A stretch of DNA of 64,000 nucleotides from Streptomyces sp. JH14. GTDB lineage: Bacteria; Actinomycetota; Actinomycetes; Streptomycetales; Streptomycetaceae. The DNA lies in contig NZ_JAJNEL010000001.1 of NCBI RefSeq assembly GCF_029428675.1, positions 2,542,001-2,606,000 on the forward strand. Direction: 5' to 3'. A program made the translations under genes and the position numbers. The notes below the pieces were generated by a model. That model was given only the letters and a program-made list of their open reading frames with translations, was not told the origin of the DNA and made no database searches. This document shows, piece after piece, positions 33,594 to 42,651 of this stretch; the stretch's first letter is position 1, and the number at the start of each line of letters is the position of its first letter.

Positions 33594-33634
33594 GGTCTGA
33601 TTCCGCGGCCGCCCGCCCGTCCGGCGGGGGCCGC

Positions 33635-34069
33635 TCAGCGTTGCTGGCCGGCCATGACCGTGGCGAGGCCGATGATCACGAGCAGGGAGCCGGTCCAGGT
33701 CCACATCGAGGTCCGCTCGTGCAGCACCGTGGATCCGGCCAGCACGATCAGCAGATAGCCGAGCGCGTTGAACGGGTAGGCGATGCTCAGCGGCACCTTG
33801 GCCAGCGTCGCCATCCAGGCGAGCGCGGACACCGCGAAGACGAGGAGCCCCAGGACGACCCACGGGCTGGTCGCCGCGCGGATCGCAAGGGATCCGCCCT
33901 CGCGCCCGGCGGCTGCCGCGGCGCTCTTCATCCCGTGTTTGAGCATGATCTGACCGCCCGCCGACGCGAACACGGCGAACAGGAGCAGCATCAGACTGGG
34001 CAGGGTCAAGGTCTTGCTCCTGACTGCGGCAGCGGGCCCTGGCCCGGCGGATTGCGTGGGGGCGGGCAC
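33635..34069 (-). CDS. Small four-helix membrane protein of the SMR/EamA (ArnE-like) type
   Basis: A 144-residue membrane protein with four helices after a short hydrophilic start: LMLLLFAVFASAGGQIMLKHG (with the AxGQxxLK motif of ArnE/EmrE-like proteins), VVLGLLVFAVSALAWMATLA, LSIAYPFNALGYLLIVLAGS (the SxAYPF motif) and WTGSLLVIIGLATVMAG. ArnE/ArnF-type pairs flip lipid-linked sugars; small multidrug pumps share the fold. It follows a polyprenol-phosphate-type glycosyltransferase by 16 bp and precedes nothing else in the operon, so a lipid-linked-sugar flippase role fits better than drug efflux. GTG at 34069 is the likeliest start; the next in-frame ATG would cut into helix 1. Confidence 0.78.
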   Translation of the reverse strand: MPAPTQSAGPGPAAAVRSKTLTLPSLMLLLFAVFASAGGQIMLKHGMKSAAAAAGREGGSLAIRAATSPWVVLGLLVFAVSALAWMATLAKVPLSIAYPFNALGYLLIVLAGSTVLHERTSMWTWTGSLLVIIGLATVMAGQQR

Positions 34070-34085
34070 GTCGGCAGTCGGATGG

Positions 34086-35603
34086 TCAGACCCTGATCCG
34101 GTCGGCGGGGGCGTACTGTCGGTTGAGGATTTCCTGTACATCGACGTGCTCTCCAGCGATGATCGTCTCGGCCGCATGCGGGGTGAGCAGTGCGACGTAC
34201 TGATAGCCGAACAGCGTCGGCCGGATCCTGGTCAGCAGCTTCGACAGCCCGCCGAGGGTTGCGGTGACCGGTCCGCGGCCCCCGAGCAGTGACCAGAACG
34301 GCGCCCCGGTGGGGGTGATGCCGAGCACGTCGTAGCCCGCGTTCCGGACGGTGCGGCGCAGGCTGGCCCGGGTGAAGAAGCGCAGGTGCGTCTCGTCGAG
34401 GATGCCGCGCCGGTCGTAGTCGAAGACCCCGAGAGCGACCCGCAGCCGTGCGTACCAGTGGCTGAAGTTCGGCACGGACAGCAGCACACGGCCGCCCGGT
34501 CGCAGCACGGTCGCGACCTCGGAGAGGACGCGCTCGGGACGGGAGAGGTGCTCGATGACATCGCCGGCGACCACGTAGTCGAAGTCGGTACCGATCTCGG
34601 CGGGCAGACCGTCCTCGAGGTCGGCGAGGTGGAAGTGCGTGCACTTCTCGCGGACGCCCGGGACCTCGACGTAGTCGAGACCGGTCACTTCGTGGCCGAG
34701 TGCTTCGAGGCGCTGTGCGAACAGGCCGCCGGAGCAGCCGAGATCGAGGACGCGGCCGGGCGGCAGCGCTCGCATCTTCTCCAGGATGACGGCGTGCGAG
34801 GAACCGTCGCCCTCCTTGAAGGCGTACTCGACGGGCTTGGGGATCCAGGCGCAGGTACCGAACCCCTTGACGGCCAGGCGGTATTCGAGGACGTCCTTGA
34901 CGACGTCCTTCGCGTACTTCATGCCGTTGACGTAACAGATCTCGTCGCCGTAGTACGTCGGAACGGGGATCTCCTTGATCCGCATTCCTTCGTTGAGCAG
35001 CTGGACGATGATCTGGGTGTCGAAGTCGAACGCGTCGGTGTTCCGGTCGATCGGCAGCTTCTTGAGCGCGTCGACGCTGTAGGCGCGGTATCCGGAGTGG
35101 AATTCGGTGAGCTTCGAGCCGAGGAGTCCGTTCTCCAGACGGGTGAGAATGCGGTTGCCGAGCCATTTGTACATCGGCATACCGCCCTTGAGGGCGCTGC
35201 CGGACTTCATCATTCGCGATCCGAACACCGCTTCGCATTCGCCGCGTTCGATGGGTTCGATCATCTCGGGCAGATATTCGGGTGCGTACTGTCCGTCGCC
35301 GTGCAGCAGCACGATGATGTCCAGTCCGTGCGCTGCGGCCAGTGCATATCCGGCCTTCTGATTTCCGCCGTACCCGAGATTCTTGGTGTGCCGCATCACC
35401 ACGGTCCGCGGCATTCCCTCGGTCTGCGACCAGCGACATCCTGCGGTGAAGGTCGCGTCGTGGCTAGCGTCGTCGAGAATCAGGATCTCGGAGACCCGGG
35501 ACCGGAAGTCCTCCGGAATCCGGTCGAGGGTGTTCTCCAGCGTCGTCTCGGCGTTGTACGCGACCACCAGGATGCCGATCCTGGGACTCGTGCTTTCCTT
35601 CAC
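34086..35603 (-). CDS. GT2 (dolichyl-phosphate-mannose-synthase-like) fused to a class I methyltransferase
   Basis: A 505-residue fusion. Residues 1 to about 240 form a GT2 domain of the polyprenyl-phosphate sugar transferase type (IGILVVAYNAETTLENTLDRIPEDF, ILDDASHDAT, LHGDGQYAPEYLPEMIEPI with DGQ as the metal site, TEFHSGYRAYSVDAL). About 270-440 is an AdoMet methyltransferase (GRVLDLGCSGGLFAQRLEALGHEVTGLDYVE, DFDYVVAGDVIEHLSRPERVLSEVATVLRPGGRVLLSVPNFSHW). It probably loads a sugar on a polyprenol carrier and methylates it or another intermediate. Spacing of 16 bp to the flippase-like gene and 30 bp to the GT87 gene indicates one operon. Confidence 0.88.
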   Translation of the reverse strand: MKESTSPRIGILVVAYNAETTLENTLDRIPEDFRSRVSEILILDDASHDATFTAGCRWSQTEGMPRTVVMRHTKNLGYGGNQKAGYALAAAHGLDIIVLLHGDGQYAPEYLPEMIEPIERGECEAVFGSRMMKSGSALKGGMPMYKWLGNRILTRLENGLLGSKLTEFHSGYRAYSVDALKKLPIDRNTDAFDFDTQIIVQLLNEGMRIKEIPVPTYYGDEICYVNGMKYAKDVVKDVLEYRLAVKGFGTCAWIPKPVEYAFKEGDGSSHAVILEKMRALPPGRVLDLGCSGGLFAQRLEALGHEVTGLDYVEVPGVREKCTHFHLADLEDGLPAEIGTDFDYVVAGDVIEHLSRPERVLSEVATVLRPGGRVLLSVPNFSHWYARLRVALGVFDYDRRGILDETHLRFFTRASLRRTVRNAGYDVLGITPTGAPFWSLLGGRGPVTATLGGLSKLLTRIRPTLFGYQYVALLTPHAAETIIAGEHVDVQEILNRQYAPADRIRV

Positions 35604-35633
35604 GGGAGGTTCTCCAGTCGTGCTCGGGTGTGG

Positions 35634-36875
35634 TCAGTTGAGGGCGGAACCGGACGGTTGCGAGCCACGGGTCGCCGTGGCCGATGCCTGTTCCGCGGGT
35701 GACGACGGGGGTCCGGCAGGCGGGGTGGCGAGGATCTTGCGGATGCCCGAGACCAGGCCGACAGCGAGGACGAACCAGCCGGCGGCGCCCAGTTGCAGCA
35801 CCGTCTCGCTCCAGCGCACCGGGGAGCGTCCCTGGTAGCCGAGGACGGCCGTGCAGCCGAGCACGCAGCTGTAGGCGAGCCCCTCCCAGAACCCGATGAC
35901 GAACATGGCGGCCGCCGCCCAGGTCAGGTACTGCAGGCCGGACGCGGTGGACAGGAGCAGCAGCAGGCCCAGCGTCACGGCGACCGCGCCGGGCAGCTGC
36001 GCGGGCCGGACCAGCGCCAGCCAGACGCCGACGGCCACGCAGATCAGCACCGCGAGGTAGTGGCCCTCGCCGCGGAGAAAGGCGATGAACGGCTCCGGCA
36101 GGCCGAGCGCATCGGCGAACCGGACGAGGCCCCAGAGGCGGTAGCCGCCACCCGCGTACTCCAGGACGTTCTCCTTGAGGTTCTCCGGCACGGTCACCAG
36201 GGCGGGCCCCCAGACGAGCGCGGTCAGGGCGGTGAACCCGGCGGTGAAGCGGACGAACACCGGCCGGCCGCCGCGCAGCGCGACGGCGAACAGCACCGGG
36301 ACCGCCACGACGGGGACGAACTTGATGCTGATCGACAGCGCGGCGGCGGCCCCGGCGGCCAGCGGCGCCTTCCGGTCGACGAGCAGATACGCGGCGGCGA
36401 GAGCGAAGGTGATCGCGACCGAGTCGGTGTTGCCGTGGTAACCCGACGTGGCGATCAGCACGGGGCTGAAGGCCACCCCGATCCCACAGGCGACCGCGGT
36501 ACGCAGAGTGCCGCGCCGCCGGACGATTTCGAACACGACGAGCGCGCAGAAGAAGTCGGCGATCGAGGCAGGTGATCGGATCAACGTACTGAATGACATT
36601 CCTAGTTCGGATAGGCCATTCAGCCCGAGGAGCATCCACCCGGCCAGCGGCGGATGGTTGTACACGGGCAGACCCGGAAGCGGCTGCTCGTAGATCCGAA
36701 TGGGGCCGTAGACGGTGAGAGCCTTTGCGAACCCTTGGAAAAAAAGGACGTCGGCGGGGCCCCGCGTATTTGCCGCGATCAGCATTCTGACGAGCAGCCC
36801 GACGGCCGCGGCGACGAGCACGACGGCTCGTGCGCGACGTACGTTCAAGGCGTCGCACCACATTCGGATACCCAT
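35634..36875 (-). CDS. GT87-type (DUF2029) polytopic membrane glycosyltransferase
   Basis: About 413 residues with some 10 transmembrane helices. The first periplasmic loop begins NTRGPADVLFFQGFAKALTVYGPIRIYEQ, carrying the acidic residue expected to bind polyprenyl-phosphate sugar donors in this GT-C fold, and VYNHPPLAGWMLLGLNGL follows as in alpha-mannosyltransferases. The tail is Ser/Pro-rich. It would transfer the sugar loaded by the adjacent GT2 enzyme to a glycan or protein outside the membrane. Start is uncertain: ATG at 36875 (used) or 36863, neither with a clear ribosome site, and the preceding 60 bp are unusually AT-rich, compatible with a promoter and a leaderless or short-leader mRNA. 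Confidence 0.82.
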   Translation of the reverse strand: MGIRMWCDALNVRRARAVVLVAAAVGLLVRMLIAANTRGPADVLFFQGFAKALTVYGPIRIYEQPLPGLPVYNHPPLAGWMLLGLNGLSELGMSFSTLIRSPASIADFFCALVVFEIVRRRGTLRTAVACGIGVAFSPVLIATSGYHGNTDSVAITFALAAAYLLVDRKAPLAAGAAAALSISIKFVPVVAVPVLFAVALRGGRPVFVRFTAGFTALTALVWGPALVTVPENLKENVLEYAGGGYRLWGLVRFADALGLPEPFIAFLRGEGHYLAVLICVAVGVWLALVRPAQLPGAVAVTLGLLLLLSTASGLQYLTWAAAAMFVIGFWEGLAYSCVLGCTAVLGYQGRSPVRWSETVLQLGAAGWFVLAVGLVSGIRKILATPPAGPPSSPAEQASATATRGSQPSGSALN

Positions 36876-37057
36876 GAAAACGAACGTAGCAACCCACAGC
36901 AGTGATTCAGCGCACCGATCAACATACTTAAGCAAACGGGTGAATCGGTTCCCTGTGCATCTGCATGTCGGCAGGCTGACACGAATCACTCGAACGGTTC
37001 ATGCATACGTCGGCGCCCGCTCACCCGTTCCCGTTCACCACCGCTTCATCCGGGAGT

Positions 37058-37097
37058 CCGGTTCCGGTTCCCGCGCGGGCGAGGGAACCGGAACCGG
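37058..37097 (-). terminator. Terminator of the large TagF-like gene
   Basis: A perfect 15-bp stem (37058-37072 with 37083-37097) with a 10-nt loop, 27 bp past the stop codon of the gene at 37125. Confidence 0.78.
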
Positions 37098-37124
37098 GGA
37101 ACACGCCGGTGCGGCCCGGGTCGT

Positions 37125-40100
37125 CTACCGGTCCGCGGGCTGCAGCATCCGGTCGGCCACCCGTTGCGCCGCATGCCCGTCGTCGAGATCGCAGAAGTCC
37201 CGCCGAAATGCCTCATAGGCCTGCGCGTGTCCCGCCGTGGCCGCCACCGGATCGCGCAGTGCCTCGATGAGACCGGCCGAGTCGGGGATCAGGGGGCCGG
37301 GGGCACGCGTCTCGAAGTCGAAGCAGAAGCCGCGCAGGGTGTCGCGGTAGTGGGCGAGGTCGTAGGTGTGGAAGAGCATCGGCCGGCCGGTCTGGGCGAA
37401 ATCGAACATCAACGAGGAGTAGTCGGTGACCAGTGCGTCGCTGATCAGCATCAGCTCGCCGACGTCCCCGTAGCGCGACATGTCCCGTACGAAGCCGCTG
37501 CCGGTGTCCGGGAGCCGGTCGCTGACCAGATAGTGGCGGCGCACCAGCAGCACCGTGCCGGCCCCGAGTTCGCGTTCGGCCGCGGCCAGATCGAGCTGGA
37601 GATCGAGGGCGTACCTGCCGCCGCCCTGCGGCCTGTCCTCACGCCACGTCGGGGCGTAGAGCACCACGCGCTTGCCTGCGGGGATCCCGAGCCGCTCCCG
37701 TACCGCCGCGGCGACCTTGGTGCGGTCCGAGGCGTGGAAGAGGTCGTTGCGGGGGTAGCCGCACTCGATCGTCTCTCCCCGGTAGCCGAAGGAGCGCCGC
37801 AGAACGGGGGTGGAGAAGCTGTTCGGGGAGACCAGGACGCTCCACTGGCGTGCGCGCTGTTCGATGCCGGCGATGTAGCCGGCGTTGGCCTGGGCGGTGC
37901 CCGCGAGGTCGAGGCCGATGCGCTTGAGCGGGGTGCCGTGCCAGGTCTGGACGACGGTCTGGCCTTCGCGCCGCTCGAACCACTCGGGCAGCTGGGTGTT
38001 GGTGACGATGTGGCGGCTGCGGGCCAGCGCCTCGTGCCAGGCTTCGGAGCCGTGCACGACCACGGAGGCGCCTGCGGGGATACGGGCCTGCTGGTCGCGC
38101 ACGACCCACAGATGCTCGAACACGGTGGAGCGCGTGGTCAGTTCCTCGTAGATCGCGCGCGGCGAGTCGGAGTACTGGCGGCCGTCGAAGCTGCTGTACA
38201 GAACGGTGTCGCGCAGGGGCGCGGTGCGCAGGCCGGCGTACGCCTCGCGCAGGAGGCGCTTGCCGCGGGCGCCGCGTTCCGCCGCGGTCAGCACCGATGC
38301 GCAGGTGACGAGCAGTTGGTCGTGGTAGCGCCGTTCGATGACGTAGCTGCGGCCCCCGAGCGTGCGGGCGGCGGGGAGGGTGCGGTGGGCGGCGGCCGCG
38401 ATGCGCAGCGGCATCTCACCGGTCTCGTCGGTGGCGCCCTTCGTACGGAGGAAGAGGTACCAGTGACCCTCGCCGAGCGGCAGTGGACCACCGGGCGCCT
38501 CGACGGCGTCCGGCCGCAGCCCGGCCCGGAACCGCCGCGCGTCCGCCGGGCCGGTGAAGACCACCGGGAACACGGCCTCCTCCTGATGGCCGCTGTGCCG
38601 GGCCACCAGTTCGAGGGGGTGGCGGGGGTCGTCCGGGAAGGTGCCCTCCAGGAGCAGCAGCCCGTCCTCCGTCCATCGCGCGAGCCCGCAGTCGGGCTGC
38701 ACGGTCCGTTCGCTGATCAGCAGATTGCCTCGGGAGCTTGTGGTGAGCGCGAGCTCGCGCCGCTCGCCGGCACCGTCCTCGTCGCTGTCGGCGTCGACGA
38801 CCGCACCGACCGGGTAGCGGCCCGGCAGAACGGGCCCCGGCACGTCGATCGGTGTCCTGCGGCCGTCCGGTCCGACCAGGTGCAGGCTGTACACGGCGGC
38901 GCCCGCCCCCGTCGCCGGCCGCGCGTCGGCGATCGCGCCGAGCGGGATCTCCGCGGTGAAGCGCCGCCAGCCCGCCGCCGACGGCACGGCACCCTCGTGG
39001 ACGGTGGCAGGACAGTCGAAGGCGGTGTCCGAGGACCGGTGGGTGAGGCGGATCCGCAGGGGTCCCTTGCCGAGGCGGTCGCGGATCATTCCGCCGATCA
39101 CCACGCTGCCGGTCCCGTCGTCCGCGTCGCCCGCCCGGTGCGTTTCGAACCGGGCGTCGATCCGCTCGGCGTGCAGCACCAGCCTGCCGCCCTCGAAGGC
39201 GGGCACGATCCGGTGGTCGCCGTCCGGCCGGTGCACGGGCGGCGGCGCCGCGGACGCGTCGGCGGAGACGTCGGAGCGGCGCAGCATCCCGTGTCCGGCG
39301 ATACCGACTTCGACGCGCCAGGTGAGCCGTTCGGTGGCGCCGTCGGCGGAGATCCGCAGCCGGGCCGGGTCGATGACCGTCTCGAAGCCGGACCGGTCGT
39401 AGTCGTGCAGACTCTGCCGGGACCGGGCGGTGGCCTCCGGTTCGTCGACCCTGCGCAGCCGCAGCGGCACCACATGCCGCCGGCCGGCCCGCAGCCAGCC
39501 GGCCCGGAACTCGCTGCGGCGCGAGGCGGCGGGCAGGTTGCGGATGTACGCGTACCCCTTGAGGTGCAGCTTGCCGCCTTGCCAGTGCGCCTCGTGCAGC
39601 CGGGCGGTGAGCGGCAGGTCCCGGTCGTCGATCCGCAGCACCGAACGGGGCACCGGCCGGGTGAGGGCCGGGTACGAGGCGCTGCGGCGGCGCACGCCCT
39701 GGACACCGAAGGCGCCGGGCTCGGCCTTGTCGTGGGCGAGCAGCGCCAGCAGTTCGTCGGTGCGCCGTTCGCGTACGAGATGCCACATCACCCGCAGCCG
39801 CAGCGGCAGCCCGTCGAGGACGGCCGGGTCGACCTGGTCGGTGAACTCGTTGGCGTACGTGAGGAAGGCGCGGCGGTACTCGTCGTCGCCGTCGGGCAGC
39901 GCCTCCATGAAGTACCAGAGGTCGTTGGCGAGTACGTGCGCCTCGTAGCGGCGTTTGTCGTCGGCGCTGCGGTGCTCGTCGAGGAAGGTGGACACGCCCA
40001 GGACGTGCGAGGCCCGGTCCTGGATGCCGCGGACCACGGCGCGCCGGGTGGTGATCGAGCCGTCGCGGTCGCGCCAGTGGTAGACGGGGTCCTTGACGAC

Positions 40101-40703
40101 GTCGACGGAGCGGGCCAGGAAGTGGGCGGGGAGGACGACGGGGATGTCCTCGTAGAGGGCGCCGACCGGGAAGGCGAAGGCGTGCTCGTCCCAGAACGCC
40201 CGGCGGAAGATCTTGTTGCAGGCGATCCGGTCGGCGGCGAGGTCCCAGTCACGGGAGATGTGGGTGCGCAGCCGGGTGGTCGCCATGGGCTTGCTGAAGT
40301 TGGGCGACTGCTGGAGCTTGCCGGAGGACCGCAGCCGGAGCACATTGCCGGACGCCATGTCCGAGCCCGTCTCCTCGAGTGCGCCGACGAGTCGCTCGTA
40401 CGCGCGGGGCGGGACGATGTCGTCGCTGTCCACGAAAGCGACGTAGCGGCTGTCCGGGTCGCAGTTGCGGACACCGGTGTTGCGGGCGTGCCCGAGTCCC
40501 CCGTTCTTCTGGCTCACCAGCCGGAAGCGGCTGTCCTGTTCGGCGAATGCGGCGGCCAGGGCGGCACTGTCGTCGGTGGACCCGTCGTCGACCATCACCA
40601 CCTCCAGGTCGGCCATGGTCTGCTCGGCGAGGGACCTCAGGCAGTCCGTCAGATAGAGCTCTACGTTGTAGACGGGGACGACGACACTGAGCCGTGGCGG
40701 CAT
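37125..40703 (-). CDS. Large GT2 + CDP-glycerol glycerophosphotransferase (wall polymer synthase)
   Basis: A 1192-residue enzyme. Residues 1 to about 230 are an intact GT2 module (PRLSVVVPVYNVELYLTDCLRSL, VVMVDDGSTDDSA, YVAFVDSDDIVPPRAYERLV with DSD metal site). About 330-790 is a long beta-rich middle region with no obvious enzyme motif (ALTRPVPRSVLRIDDRDLPLTARLHEAHWQ and onward), probably carbohydrate-binding or structural. About 800-1190 is the glycerophosphotransferase (VVQTWHGTPLKRIGLDLAGT, IECGYPRNDLFHASD, VVLYAPTWREDRPQ, VLLVRRHYLVSDRL, VTDYSSLMFDFAQTGRPMLFHTYDL). Likely priming or polymerase activity for a teichoic-acid-like polymer. ATG at 40703 is preferred to GTG at 40712. Transcribed alone, away from the TetR gene. 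Confidence 0.88.
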   Translation of the reverse strand: MPPRLSVVVPVYNVELYLTDCLRSLAEQTMADLEVVMVDDGSTDDSAALAAAFAEQDSRFRLVSQKNGGLGHARNTGVRNCDPDSRYVAFVDSDDIVPPRAYERLVGALEETGSDMASGNVLRLRSSGKLQQSPNFSKPMATTRLRTHISRDWDLAADRIACNKIFRRAFWDEHAFAFPVGALYEDIPVVLPAHFLARSVDVVKDPVYHWRDRDGSITTRRAVVRGIQDRASHVLGVSTFLDEHRSADDKRRYEAHVLANDLWYFMEALPDGDDEYRRAFLTYANEFTDQVDPAVLDGLPLRLRVMWHLVRERRTDELLALLAHDKAEPGAFGVQGVRRRSASYPALTRPVPRSVLRIDDRDLPLTARLHEAHWQGGKLHLKGYAYIRNLPAASRRSEFRAGWLRAGRRHVVPLRLRRVDEPEATARSRQSLHDYDRSGFETVIDPARLRISADGATERLTWRVEVGIAGHGMLRRSDVSADASAAPPPVHRPDGDHRIVPAFEGGRLVLHAERIDARFETHRAGDADDGTGSVVIGGMIRDRLGKGPLRIRLTHRSSDTAFDCPATVHEGAVPSAAGWRRFTAEIPLGAIADARPATGAGAAVYSLHLVGPDGRRTPIDVPGPVLPGRYPVGAVVDADSDEDGAGERRELALTTSSRGNLLISERTVQPDCGLARWTEDGLLLLEGTFPDDPRHPLELVARHSGHQEEAVFPVVFTGPADARRFRAGLRPDAVEAPGGPLPLGEGHWYLFLRTKGATDETGEMPLRIAAAAHRTLPAARTLGGRSYVIERRYHDQLLVTCASVLTAAERGARGKRLLREAYAGLRTAPLRDTVLYSSFDGRQYSDSPRAIYEELTTRSTVFEHLWVVRDQQARIPAGASVVVHGSEAWHEALARSRHIVTNTQLPEWFERREGQTVVQTWHGTPLKRIGLDLAGTAQANAGYIAGIEQRARQWSVLVSPNSFSTPVLRRSFGYRGETIECGYPRNDLFHASDRTKVAAAVRERLGIPAGKRVVLYAPTWREDRPQGGGRYALDLQLDLAAAERELGAGTVLLVRRHYLVSDRLPDTGSGFVRDMSRYGDVGELMLISDALVTDYSSLMFDFAQTGRPMLFHTYDLAHYRDTLRGFCFDFETRAPGPLIPDSAGLIEALRDPVAATAGHAQAYEAFRRDFCDLDDGHAAQRVADRMLQPADR

Positions 40704-40950
40704 GTTGAGCACGTCCGTTCATACGGGGGCCTGGTTATCCGTATGGCTCAACCGTGTGAACGGCCGAGGGTCACCGATCAGCTCCTCGAACGGGTGACAC
40801 CAGGGTCCGCACAAGAACAAACGTTGCATCAGGCGCTCGGCGGCACACTCGTCGCCGTGGGGCGGAAACCGCTCGCGGAACACGCATCGGAGCGCCCGGA
40901 ACCGGGTCCGCCGCGCCGGAGCGTGGACCGGAGCGGCGAGGGCGCGGGGG

Positions 40951-41559
40951 TCAGCTCTTCGTGAGCGCGGCGACCGCCGATGCGGCCAGGTCGTCCAGAT
41001 AGCCCTTGGGCAGTTCGCCCCGGACGACCGCGAGCCGCCAGTACAGCGGGCCGACGATCAGGTCCAGGGCGCGGTCCGGGTCGCTGTTCTCGGGCAGCTC
41101 ACCGCGGGCGACGGCGTCCCGCACGACCACCGCGGCGATGCCCTGCTGCGGGTCCAGCAGCGCGGCCTTGATCGCGTCGGCGATCTCCGGGTTCCGGGCC
41201 GCCTCGACCATCAGGTCCGGGATGACCTGCGAGGCGACGGGGTGACGCAGCGCGTAGGCGGCCAGCTGGAGCACGGCGCGGACGTCCCCGTACAGCGAGC
41301 CGGTGGCCGGAGCCGGCATGCCCTGGACGGCCACGGCGGAGACCAGGTCGAGGACGAGGGCCAGCTTGGACTTCCAGCGGCGGTAGACGGCGGTCTTGCC
41401 GACGCCGGCGCGCCGGGCGATGCCCTCGATCGACATCCGGGCGAAGCCGACCGCCGCCAGTTCCTCGAAGACGGCGCTGCGGATGGCATCGGTGACGTCC
41501 TCGCGCAGCACGGCGGCTCCGGCGGGGACGCGGCGGCGGGTTCCCGGGTCGGTGGTCAT
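40951..41559 (-). CDS. TetR-family repressor, probably of the adjacent wall-polymer exporter
   Basis: A 202-residue TetR regulator. The HTH is clear: REDVTDAIRSAVFEELAAVGFARMSIEGIARRAGVGKTAVYRRWKSKLALVLD. The ligand-binding half contains the TetR_C-like stretch ALRHPVASQVIPDLMVEAARNPEIADAI and DPDRALDLIVGPLYWRLAV. It is divergent from the ABC permease/ATPase pair; two near-identical 20-bp elements in the 130-bp gap are likely operators. ATG at 41559 is the best start; two upstream ATG/GTG choices would run through the first operator. The effector is unknown. Confidence 0.88.
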   Translation of the reverse strand: MTTDPGTRRRVPAGAAVLREDVTDAIRSAVFEELAAVGFARMSIEGIARRAGVGKTAVYRRWKSKLALVLDLVSAVAVQGMPAPATGSLYGDVRAVLQLAAYALRHPVASQVIPDLMVEAARNPEIADAIKAALLDPQQGIAAVVVRDAVARGELPENSDPDRALDLIVGPLYWRLAVVRGELPKGYLDDLAASAVAALTKS

Positions 41560-41579
41560 GGCGTCAATCATAGGCGTAA

Positions 41580-41648
41580 CGACGAAACGGTTGCGTTGCG
41601 ACGTGGTCACGTCCTACTCTCGACGTTGCGACGATACGGTTCCGTTCC
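41580..41648. promoter_or_regulatory. Twin candidate TetR operators
   Basis: Two 20-bp direct repeats, 41580-41599 and 41629-41648, both of the form CGACGAWACGGTTSCGTTSC (three mismatches), 49 bp apart. Each has a dyad core (AACG-4-CGTT in the first, ACGG-2-CCGT in the second). One abuts the repressor gene, the other the presumed promoter of the exporter. Confidence 0.6.
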
Positions 41649-41691
41649 GGCGTCCGCGATGGTTCCTGTCCTCCCGTCGAAAGCGATCGTG

Positions 41692-42651
41692 GTGAGCCAG
41701 ACAACAGCCCCGCCGACAACGCCCGCGGCGACCGGTCCAGCCCCCGCCCCCGCCCCCGCCCTCCTCCTCCCGCTCCACGGACCGGGCGAGCTCGCCGCGC
41801 TCGCGGCCCGGCACGGGCTGACCGTGAGCGGGGCCAGGCCGACGCTGGGGGCGTACGTCCGGCAGCTGTGGGGCCGCCGGCACTTCATCACGGCGTTCGC
41901 CACCGCCAAACTCACCGCCCAGTACAGCCAGGCGAAGCTCGGCCAGATCTGGCAGATCATGACCCCGCTGCTCAACGCGACGGTCTACTTCTTCATCTTC
42001 GGCGTCCTGATGAACACGAAGAAGAACGTCGAGGACTTCGTGCCGTTCCTCGTGACGGGCGTCTTCATCTGGACCTTCACCAGCAACTCGATCACTGCGG
42101 GCACCCGCGCGATCAGCGGCAACCTCGGCCTCGTGCGGGCCCTGCACTTCCCGCGCGCCTCGCTGCCCATCGCGCTGGCTCTGCAGCAGCTCCAGCAGCT
42201 GCTCTTCTCCCTGGGTGCGCTGGTGCTGATCCTGCTCGGGTTCGGGCAGTTCCCCCGGCCGTCCTGGCTGCTGGCGGTTCCGGCGCTGTTCCTGCAGGCC
42301 GTGTTCAACACGGGCGTCTCGATGGTGGTGGCCCGGCTGGCCGCCCGGACCCCGGACATCGCGCAGCTGACACCGTTCGTCCTGCGGACCTGGATGTACG
42401 CCTCGGGCGTCATGTGGAGCATGGACGCGCTGCTCACGGGCGACAGGGTTCCGCACCTCGTGAAGCTGGCTCTGGAGTGCAATCCGGCCGCCGTCTTCAT
42501 CGACCTGATGCGGTTCGCCCTCATCGACAGCTTCAGCAGGGCCCAGCTGCCCCCGCATGTGTGGGCCATCGCCACGGTCTGGGCGCTCGTGTGCGGGGTG
42601 GGCGGCTTCGTGTACTTCTGGCAGGCGGAGGAGCGGTACGGACGTGGCTGA
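41692..42651 (+). CDS. ABC-2 type polysaccharide/teichoic acid export permease (TagG/Wzm)
   Basis: A 319-residue permease. After a Pro/Ala-rich N-terminus comes the family entry GAYVRQLWGRRHFITAFATAKLTAQYSQAKLGQIWQIMTPLLNATVYFFIFGVLM, followed by six transmembrane segments (PFLVTGVFIWTFTSNSI; LGALVLILLGFG; LLAVPALFLQAVFNTGVSMVVARL; WAIATVWALVCGVGGFVYFWQAEERY). It forms the channel through which the TagH-like ATPase exports lipid-linked wall polymer. GTG at 41692 is favoured because it leaves a short leader after the second TetR operator; ATG at 41659 in the same frame is possible. It overlaps the ATPase gene by 8 bp. Confidence 0.88.
   Translation: MSQTTAPPTTPAATGPAPAPAPALLLPLHGPGELAALAARHGLTVSGARPTLGAYVRQLWGRRHFITAFATAKLTAQYSQAKLGQIWQIMTPLLNATVYFFIFGVLMNTKKNVEDFVPFLVTGVFIWTFTSNSITAGTRAISGNLGLVRALHFPRASLPIALALQQLQQLLFSLGALVLILLGFGQFPRPSWLLAVPALFLQAVFNTGVSMVVARLAARTPDIAQLTPFVLRTWMYASGVMWSMDALLTGDRVPHLVKLALECNPAAVFIDLMRFALIDSFSRAQLPPHVWAIATVWALVCGVGGFVYFWQAEERYGRG

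Noticed and set aside
37164..40964. A 1266-codon plus-strand frame opposite the large GT2/glycerophosphotransferase
   Set aside because: Antisense artefact of high GC third positions; no ribosome site and no recognisable domain.
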